Positions 34,235 through 39,826 of a stretch of 39,826 nucleotides of DNA are shown one piece after another (position 1 is the first letter of the stretch; each line of letters opens with the position of its first letter). Source of the stretch: Candidatus Coprenecus merdigallinarum. GTDB lineage: Bacteria > Bacteroidota > Bacteroidia > Bacteroidales > UBA932. The position numbers and the translations under genes are program-made. The stretch lies in assembly GCA_018712545.1 (NCBI GenBank), contig DVGV01000028.1, positions 1 to 39,826 of the forward strand, in the 5' to 3' direction. The notes beneath the pieces were generated by a model, which worked only from the letters and a program-made list of their open reading frames with translations, searched no databases and was not told where the DNA came from.

Positions 34235-35026
34235 ATGTTTGATTTCATCAACATATCGGTAATAGATATTATCGACATCATTCTGGTAGGTCTGCTGATC
34301 TTCCAGATGCTGAGGATAATACGCGGCACTTCCGTATTCAACATCTTCACCGGTATCCTTTTGATATATCTCACTTGGATAGTGGTGAAGGCGTTGAATA
34401 TGAAGTTGCTGTCATCTATTCTGGGTCAGATTCTGGGAGTGGGCGTGATCGCCCTCATCGTCATATTCCAGCCGGAGATACGCCGTTTTCTGCTGCATCT
34501 GGGCAGCCGTTACCTGTCGTCCTCACGCAGCAACTTTATCTCGCGCATCCTTCTGGGACGCCGTGACAAGGAGATACATGCCACGTCCCTGGACGAGATA
34601 GCCCAGGCCTGCCGCAGCATGTCGGAGACCCGTACCGGCGCGCTCATCGTCATGCAGCACAACTCCTCCCTGGAGTTTGTCACCGAGACCGGCGACAGTA
34701 TAGACGCTGCCGTCAACAGACGTCTGATAGAGAACATATTTTACAAGAATACCCCTCTCCACGACGGGGCGATGGTCATCGACATGGACCGTATCGTCGC
34801 TGCACGCTGCACCCTCCCGATCGTGGACAATCCCAATATCCCCCCTCAGTACGGAATGCGTCACAGAGCGGCGGTCAGCATCACGCAGGATACTGACGCG
34901 GATGCGATTGTGGTCTCCGAGGAAACCGGCAACATCTCTTACGTGAGCGGGGGGGAGATGAAGACCATAACCAGCATCAGCGAGCTGAAACTCTCCATCG
35001 AGAATTCTTACCGGAAGGAGAAATAA
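34235..35026 (+). CDS. cdaA: Diadenylate cyclase (c-di-AMP synthase)
   Basis: A 263-residue membrane enzyme of the CdaA/DacA type that makes cyclic di-AMP from two ATP. It has three N-terminal membrane helices (within about 7-80) and a cytoplasmic DAC domain. Catalytic motifs DGA (177-179) and RHR (209-211) are intact. The start 34235 gives the standard N terminus. mutS2 follows after 12 bases. There is no CdaR or GlmM neighbour, unlike the Firmicute locus. Confidence 0.96.
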   Translation: MFDFINISVIDIIDIILVGLLIFQMLRIIRGTSVFNIFTGILLIYLTWIVVKALNMKLLSSILGQILGVGVIALIVIFQPEIRRFLLHLGSRYLSSSRSNFISRILLGRRDKEIHATSLDEIAQACRSMSETRTGALIVMQHNSSLEFVTETGDSIDAAVNRRLIENIFYKNTPLHDGAMVIDMDRIVAARCTLPIVDNPNIPPQYGMRHRAAVSITQDTDADAIVVSEETGNISYVSGGEMKTITSISELKLSIENSYRKEK

Positions 35027-35038
35027 ACCGTATTGTCA

Positions 35039-37600
35039 ATGACCAATGTCTCTAAAATCGAAAGCAAGCTCGCGTTCGACAAGATCCGCGGCTCCATAGC
35101 TGCCCGATGTTCCACTGCTTACGGCAGGGACCGGGCGGAGAATGAGGAAGTATCCATCGATCCGGCGGAGATAGAACGCCGCCTCGGTCTTGCTGACGAG
35201 ATGCGGGTCATTCTGATGTTCGAGACATCTTTCCCGACTTCAGGATATGCCGACTGCATCCCTTTCCTAGTGCCGCTGCGCAGTCCTTTCTCGCATATTG
35301 ACCTGCCCTCGCTGGTGCTGCTGCGCGGTGCCCTGGACACTCTTCGCAGGATTCTGAGTTTCTTCAGCGGTTGCAGGGAAGGGCAGTATCCCCTGCTGCG
35401 GAATATGGCCTCGGCGGTGCTTTCCTTTCCGGAGGTGCTGCGCCGTATTGATGAGATACTGGATAAGTTCGGAGAAGTAAGGGACAATGCCTCACCGGAG
35501 CTTTATTCCATCCGCAGGGCTATCAAGGACAAGGAGAGTGCGGTGTCCAGACGCATCCAGGCGATTCTGCGGAAGGCTCAGGAGGACGGAGTGTCCGACC
35601 CGGATGCCTCGGTGTCGGTACGTGAGGGCAAGATGCTCATCCCCGTGTCTTCCGGCAACAAGAAGAAAGTGCCGGGCATAGTCTTCGACGAGTCGGCCTC
35701 GGGCAGGACCTCGTTCATCGAGCCGATGGAGGTCGTGGAACTCAACAATCAGCTGCGGGAGCTGCATTTCGAGGAGCAGAGGGAGATACTCCGGATACTC
35801 ACTGAGTTTACGGATTTCCTGCGGCCGTATATCGACGATGTGATAGATTCGCAGAAATTCATGGGTGAGCTGGACTTCATCCTGGCCAAGGCCGTGGTGT
35901 CCTCCCGCTACAGAGGGGGAAAGCCCGTGCTCTCTGACAGGGGTGAGGTGCTGCTGCGGCAGGGCCGTCATCCGCTGTTGGAGGAAGCTCTGGAGAAAGA
36001 GGGCAAGAAAATCGTGCCGCTTGACGTGGTGCTGACGCCTCAGAAGCGGATATTGCTCATCTCGGGGCCCAATGCCGGGGGTAAGTCCGTGTGCCTTAAG
36101 ACAGTGGGTCTGCTTCAGTATATGTTCCAGTGGGGGATGCCTGTCCCCGCATCGGAAAGTTCGGAAATGACGGTATTCAACGATATGTTCGTGGACATAG
36201 GAGACGACCAGTCGTTGGAGAACGACCTGAGTACCTACAGCTCCCATCTGCTGAATATGAAAGAGGCAGTCACCCTGGCCGATGACCGTTCGCTGGTGCT
36301 CATAGATGAGTTCGGCTCCGGTACGGAACCGGCCGCTGGGGGGGCTATTGCCGAGGAGATTCTGAGCGAGTTCGAGAAAAAGGGATGTTACGGGGTTATC
36401 ACCACGCATTATACCAATCTGAAATTCTATGCCAGCAACAGCAGCCGCATCGCCAACGGGGCCATGCTGTTTGATGTGCAGAAAATCCAGCCTTTGTTCC
36501 GTCTGGAAATAGGCCTGCCCGGCAATTCCTTCGCTTTCGAGCTGGCCCGCAAGATCGGTCTGCCGGAAAGCATCGTGCATGGGGCAGAGGAGAGGGCCGG
36601 TAAGGATTACGTGGCTGTGGAACGCAACCTGCGCAAGATAGCCCGGAACAGACGGGAGCTCGAGGAGCGGCTCGTGAGGGTCAAGGCAGCTGACCGCACG
36701 CTGGACTCCATGACTGAGAGATACGAGAAGGAACTCTCTGAAATAAAGGCCCTGCGCAAGAGTGTGCTCGAAGAGGCAAAGGCTCAGGCAGCGGAGATAG
36801 TGGCTCAGGCCAACAGACAGATAGAAAATACCATCCGCGAGATACGCGAGTCCCAGGCCGAGAAACAGCGGACTCAGGAGCTCCGCTCGGAACTGCGGGA
36901 CTTCGCAGCCTCTGTGGCTGATGATTCGGCCGCCCGCAGCGAGATGGAGGCCAGGATAGAGCGGAAGATGGCTCAGATCATCGAGCGCAAGAAGAGGCAG
37001 GAGGAGAGGCGGGCCAGACGGGGTGCGGATGCCTCCGGTGACCTGGGAAACAGATCTGTGCCGGGAGGCGGGACCGGGGCTGCTGGTGCCGGAGCCGGTG
37101 CGTCCTCAGACAACACCGCGCCGGACCGGATTGCTCCCGGAGTATACGTCCGCGTGGAGGACAGCGGTATGTGCGGAGAGGTAGTGCAGATTTCCGGCAA
37201 GAAGGCTGTCATAGCTGTAGGCGAGATACTCTCCCGCATAGATGTCTCTAAGCTTACTCCTTTGTCAGCCAACCAGTACCGTTCGTCTGTCAAGTCGCCG
37301 CGTGCCGTTGCTTCATCGGTCAGGCTGTCCTCGTCCATCTCTGACCGCAAGCTCAGCTTCAAGCCCTCTATCGACATCCGCGGCATGCATCTGGACGAGG
37401 CCATCCCCACCATCACCCGTTACATTGATGACGCCCTCATGGTCGGTATGTCCGAGGTGAGCATCCTGCACGGTAAGGGTGCCGGCGTTCTAAAGGAGGA
37501 GATCCGCAAGCTTCTCCGCATCACCCCCGGTGTTGTCTCTTTTGCCGACGAGCACGTCGAGCGCGGCGGCTCCGGCATCACCGTCGTCAAACTGGAATAG
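35039..37600 (+). CDS. mutS2: MutS2 ATPase/endonuclease
   Basis: An 853-residue MutS2 protein, implicated in suppressing recombination and in ribosome-collision rescue. ATG 35039 is preferred over TTG 35033. In order: helical MutS core, ATPase with Walker A G343-S350 (GPNAGGKS) and Walker B with D423 (VLIDEFGSG), a long coiled-coil clamp (about 520-660), a low-complexity Gly/Ala stretch near 680-700, a KOW-like region, and a C-terminal Smr endonuclease domain (about 780-853, DIRGMHLDEA and HGKGAG). It lies between cdaA and comF (two-base gap to comF), a probable operon. Confidence 0.96.
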   Translation: MTNVSKIESKLAFDKIRGSIAARCSTAYGRDRAENEEVSIDPAEIERRLGLADEMRVILMFETSFPTSGYADCIPFLVPLRSPFSHIDLPSLVLLRGALDTLRRILSFFSGCREGQYPLLRNMASAVLSFPEVLRRIDEILDKFGEVRDNASPELYSIRRAIKDKESAVSRRIQAILRKAQEDGVSDPDASVSVREGKMLIPVSSGNKKKVPGIVFDESASGRTSFIEPMEVVELNNQLRELHFEEQREILRILTEFTDFLRPYIDDVIDSQKFMGELDFILAKAVVSSRYRGGKPVLSDRGEVLLRQGRHPLLEEALEKEGKKIVPLDVVLTPQKRILLISGPNAGGKSVCLKTVGLLQYMFQWGMPVPASESSEMTVFNDMFVDIGDDQSLENDLSTYSSHLLNMKEAVTLADDRSLVLIDEFGSGTEPAAGGAIAEEILSEFEKKGCYGVITTHYTNLKFYASNSSRIANGAMLFDVQKIQPLFRLEIGLPGNSFAFELARKIGLPESIVHGAEERAGKDYVAVERNLRKIARNRRELEERLVRVKAADRTLDSMTERYEKELSEIKALRKSVLEEAKAQAAEIVAQANRQIENTIREIRESQAEKQRTQELRSELRDFAASVADDSAARSEMEARIERKMAQIIERKKRQEERRARRGADASGDLGNRSVPGGGTGAAGAGAGASSDNTAPDRIAPGVYVRVEDSGMCGEVVQISGKKAVIAVGEILSRIDVSKLTPLSANQYRSSVKSPRAVASSVRLSSSISDRKLSFKPSIDIRGMHLDEAIPTITRYIDDALMVGMSEVSILHGKGAGVLKEEIRKLLRITPGVVSFADEHVERGGSGITVVKLE

Positions 37601-37602
37601 AT

Positions 37603-38322
37603 ATGGACTGGAGCAGGGGTTGGCAGGAGCTGGCGGATATGGTGTGGCCGCGGAGGTGCGGGGTGTGCGGAGGATTTCTGGGCACGGAGGAAAGGCATGT
37701 CTGTGCGGAATGCCTGAAAGATATGCCGCTTACTTTTTTCTGGAGCTGGCGCGGGAATCCTGCTGAGCAGATTCTCTGGGCCAGGACATATCTTGAGGGG
37801 GTGGTCTCTCTTTTTTATTATTCCCGGGACAATGATTATAAGGAACTTCTGCACGCAGTCAAATATGGAGGCAATATTGTTATGGGACACTGGCTTGGCC
37901 GTGTACTGGGAAAGAAGATGCTTGAGGCCGCATATCCGATGCCCGATGTGATCATCCCTGTGCCCCTGCACTGGCGGAGGAGATGGAAGCGCGGCTACAA
38001 TCAGGCGGAGGTCATAGCCCGCGGTATCTCCGAAGGTCTGTCCGGAGATATCCCTATACTCACGGATATCCTGCGCCGTGTCCGCTACAGCACCTCCCAG
38101 ACCCGGATGAGCACCGGCTGCAAATGGGAGAACGTCTCCGGTTCATTTGTCCTCAGGGATATAGAAACGGCCGCTGAGAAGCTCAGCGGCCGCCATGTTC
38201 TGCTTGTAGATGATGTCCTTACGACCGGAGCTACTGCCGAGGCCTGCTGGGAGGCTCTCAGTACCGTCTCCGGTATCAAGGTGTCATACGCCAGTATTGC
38301 CTTTGTGTCCCGTCCGGGATAA
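37603..38322 (+). CDS. comF: ComF-family phosphoribosyltransferase-like protein
   Basis: A 239-residue ComF-type protein, which in naturally competent bacteria assists uptake or processing of transforming DNA. The N-terminal zinc finger has C19, C22, C34 and C37. The PRT-type fold contains the PRPP loop HVLLVDDVLTTGAT (about 198-211) and the conserved basic patch WRRRWKRGYNQAEVIARG. It starts two bases after mutS2 and ends convergently with metK. Whether this organism is competent is unknown. Confidence 0.92.
   Translation: MDWSRGWQELADMVWPRRCGVCGGFLGTEERHVCAECLKDMPLTFFWSWRGNPAEQILWARTYLEGVVSLFYYSRDNDYKELLHAVKYGGNIVMGHWLGRVLGKKMLEAAYPMPDVIIPVPLHWRRRWKRGYNQAEVIARGISEGLSGDIPILTDILRRVRYSTSQTRMSTGCKWENVSGSFVLRDIETAAEKLSGRHVLLVDDVLTTGATAEACWEALSTVSGIKVSYASIAFVSRPG
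38168..38192. repeat. 11-bp perfect hairpin inside comF
   Basis: CGGCCGCTGAG (38168-38178) and its reverse complement (38182-38192) flank a three-base loop within coding sequence for TAAEKLSGRH. It probably arises by codon use but could form a very stable RNA hairpin. Confidence 0.7.
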
Positions 38323-38381
38323 CAGGAAACGTCAGTTCCGAGATAACGTGACGATGTGCCTGAGTGCCGGCCAGCCTGGGT

Positions 38382-39668
38382 CTACAGTCCGAATTCACTG
38401 CGGACCAGGTCGACGGAGTCGAGGAGCTCCCATCCGAAGAACTGCAGCTCTTTCTCCACAGGCTTGCCGTCCCTGATCATCCGTACCTTACGCCTGAAGG
38501 GGTCGCGTCCGAAGTGACCGTATGCGGCTGTAGGCAGGTAAATCGGGTTTTTGAGGCCGAAGCGCTCAATGATGGCGGCGGGACGCAGGTCGAAGATACT
38601 GCGGATCTTCTCGGCTATCTGGCCGTCGGTCATATCGACTTTGGACTTGCCGTAGGTATTGACGAAGATGCTGACCGGCTCTGCGATGCCTATCGCATAG
38701 GCTATCTGGATCAGTATCTCGTCGGCAACACCCGCTGCCACCAGGTTCTTGGCGATGTAGCGGGCCGCATATGCCGCCGAGCGGTCAACTTTGCTGGGAT
38801 CCTTGCCGGAGAAAGCTCCGCCGCCGTGGGCCCCCTTGCCTCCGTAGGTGTCCACGATGATCTTGCGGCCGGTCAGCCCTGTGTCGCCGTGGGGGCCTCC
38901 GATGACGAACTTGCCGGTGGGGTTGACGTGGAGGATGAAGTCGCCGTCGAAGAGCCGGCGTGTCCTCTCCGGCAGGCGGGCGATGATTCTGGGGATGAGT
39001 ATTTTTTCGATGTCCCCGCGGATACGGCGCTGGATGGCCTCGTCATTCTCAGGGGTGCCGGGCACCATGCCGTCGGCCGCAGGGAAGTCATCGTGCTGGG
39101 TGGAGATGACGATGGTGTGCACCCTGAGCGGCCTGTGGTCGTCGCTGTACTCGATGGTGAACTGGGACTTGGCGTCCGGACGGAGGTAGGGCATGGGTGA
39201 GGGGTCCTCCCTGCGTATTTTTGCCAGCTCGATCAGCGCTATATGGGCAAGAGTGAGGGGCAGGGGCATGTATTCCTCGGTGTCATTGCAGGCGTATCCG
39301 AACATCATGCCCTGGTCACCGGCGCCCTGCTCTTTCTTCTCCTCGCGCACAACACCCCGGTTGATGTCGGGGGACTGCTCGTGCACGGCGGAGAGGATGC
39401 CGCAGGATTTGGAGTCGAACATATAGTCGGCCTTGGTGTAGCCGATCTTCTCTATCACGCCTCGGGCCACGTGCTGGATGTCCACGTAGGCGTCTGAGCG
39501 GACTTCGCCGCCAATTACGGCCAGTCCGGTGCTTACAAATGTCTCGCAGGCTACTTTAGCCTCCGGGTCCTGACGCAGGAAATCGTCGAGGATGGCGTCC
39601 GAGATCTGGTCCGCTACCTTGTCAGGATGTCCTTCTGAAACAGATTCTGAAGTAAAAAAATATGCCAT
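38382..39668 (-). CDS. metK: S-adenosylmethionine synthetase
   Basis: A 428-residue enzyme that makes SAM from methionine and ATP. Signature motifs are present: [18 protein letters not shown] near the N terminus, [10 protein letters not shown], and the loop [19 protein letters not shown]. Length is usual for this phylum, which has a longer MetK than Escherichia coli. It begins ATG 39668, 21 bases after the T run of a strong terminator on the same strand. That arrangement means transcription must read through the terminator, which points to leader attenuation (see the aptamer entry). It is cytoplasmic and converges with comF. Confidence 0.97.
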   Translation of the reverse strand: MAYFFTSESVSEGHPDKVADQISDAILDDFLRQDPEAKVACETFVSTGLAVIGGEVRSDAYVDIQHVARGVIEKIGYTKADYMFDSKSCGILSAVHEQSPDINRGVVREEKKEQGAGDQGMMFGYACNDTEEYMPLPLTLAHIALIELAKIRREDPSPMPYLRPDAKSQFTIEYSDDHRPLRVHTIVISTQHDDFPAADGMVPGTPENDEAIQRRIRGDIEKILIPRIIARLPERTRRLFDGDFILHVNPTGKFVIGGPHGDTGLTGRKIIVDTYGGKGAHGGGAFSGKDPSKVDRSAAYAARYIAKNLVAAGVADEILIQIAYAIGIAEPVSIFVNTYGKSKVDMTDGQIAEKIRSIFDLRPAAIIERFGLKNPIYLPTAAYGHFGRDPFRRKVRMIRDGKPVEKELQFFGWELLDSVDLVRSEFGL

Positions 39669-39689
39669 AATATATAAGGTATATAAAAC

Positions 39690-39725
39690 AAAAAAATCTC
39701 TTCCGAACGGGTTTCGGAGAGATTT
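39690..39725 (-). terminator. Intrinsic terminator in the metK leader (attenuator)
   Basis: On the minus strand a 13-base stem (39725-39713 with 39707-39694, one bulge) is followed by seven T (39696-39690). Only 21 bases separate it from the metK ATG and I see no promoter in that gap, so it would act as a regulated terminator for metK. Confidence 0.85.
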
Positions 39726-39748
39726 GACAAAACACTAACTGTATGAAA

Positions 39749-39800
39749 GATTCATTTTAGCATTTTTTAGTGTGGTTGCAAGCAGGCAAATCTGTCCACA
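39749..39800 (-). ncRNA. Candidate SAM-II-like riboswitch aptamer upstream of metK
   Basis: The minus-strand RNA has a five-base stem UGUGG/CCACA (39800-39796 with 39775-39771) whose 20-base loop contains GAUUU and UUGCAA. After the stem come an A-rich stretch and GCUAAAA (39761-39755). That order (stem, GAUUU, UUGCAA, stem, A-rich, GCUAAA) is the core of SAM-II-type aptamers, where UUGC pairs with the GCUA segment in a pseudoknot. The second pseudoknot helix usually made with a trailing AGG is not evident, so it may be a variant (SAM-V is another) or a coincidence. The position before an attenuator and a SAM synthetase supports the call. Confidence 0.5.
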
Positions 39801-39826
39801 AAACTCGTTTCACATTCCCCTTTCGG

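Overview
The window is chromosomal DNA from a member of the Bacteroidales (phylum Bacteroidota). Four things point there. Many predicted start regions carry the Bacteroidota promoter (TTTG, then 19-21 bases, then TAnnTTTG). Shine-Dalgarno sites are largely absent. There are many lipoproteins with acidic residues right after the lipidated cysteine. The domain set is typical: BACON-like and OB-fold modules, a TPR/AraC membrane regulator, DUF6249-like and C69 proteins, and a CdaA-MutS2-ComF cluster. Base composition looks moderately GC-rich, as in gut lineages such as Rikenellaceae or uncultured relatives, but the family cannot be fixed from the sequence alone.

Layout. 1-340: AT-rich DNA with short TGTAAA-type repeats runs into the 3' part of a CAU-anticodon tRNA that lacks its 5' acceptor strand. 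This looks like the right-hand junction of an integrated element lying left of the window. 702-2333: P5C dehydrogenase (pruA). 2455-9457: a surface-protein block. It holds a lipoprotein gene split by a frameshift at a (TA)5 run, a minus-strand TPR/transmembrane/AraC regulator, a BACON plus repeat-domain lipoprotein, and a Big2 Ig-like lipoprotein. 9522-11021: an ECF sigma factor and short membrane anti-sigma candidate, divergent from a DUF6249-like membrane protein, with matching ECF-type promoter motifs on both strands. 11024-11564: a ParE/ParD toxin-antitoxin pair under a long palindrome. 11637-14295: zinc peptidase lipoprotein and QueH-like epoxyqueuosine reductase. 14338-15855: an apparent in-frame fusion of 5-formyl-THF cyclo-ligase to an FMN nitronate monooxygenase/FabK-like enzyme. 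15900-25152: type I pullulanase lipoprotein, a three-gene RND efflux operon, and a GH29 fucosidase. 25277-26985: ferritin, a small ribbon-helix-helix protein and an SPFH/band-7 protein.

27147-31971 is the most unusual stretch. A surface-type lipoprotein with five tandem OB-fold repeats is followed by a lipoprotein nuclease (BACON-like domain, one OB fold of the same type, then a NUC1/EndoG-type nuclease), a small lipoprotein and a PHP phosphoesterase. I infer an extracellular nucleic-acid capture and degradation system. 31968-38322: small periplasmic protein, C69 dipeptidase, cdaA, mutS2, comF. 38382-39800: metK on the minus strand. Its leader holds a strong intrinsic terminator just before the start codon and, upstream of it, a sequence resembling a SAM-II-type aptamer, consistent with SAM-controlled attenuation.

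The regulatory reading is that surface-protein genes are tied to local sensors (AraC/TPR, ECF sigma), while housekeeping genes (pruA, queH, fau fusion, cdaA-mutS2-comF, metK) are interspersed.
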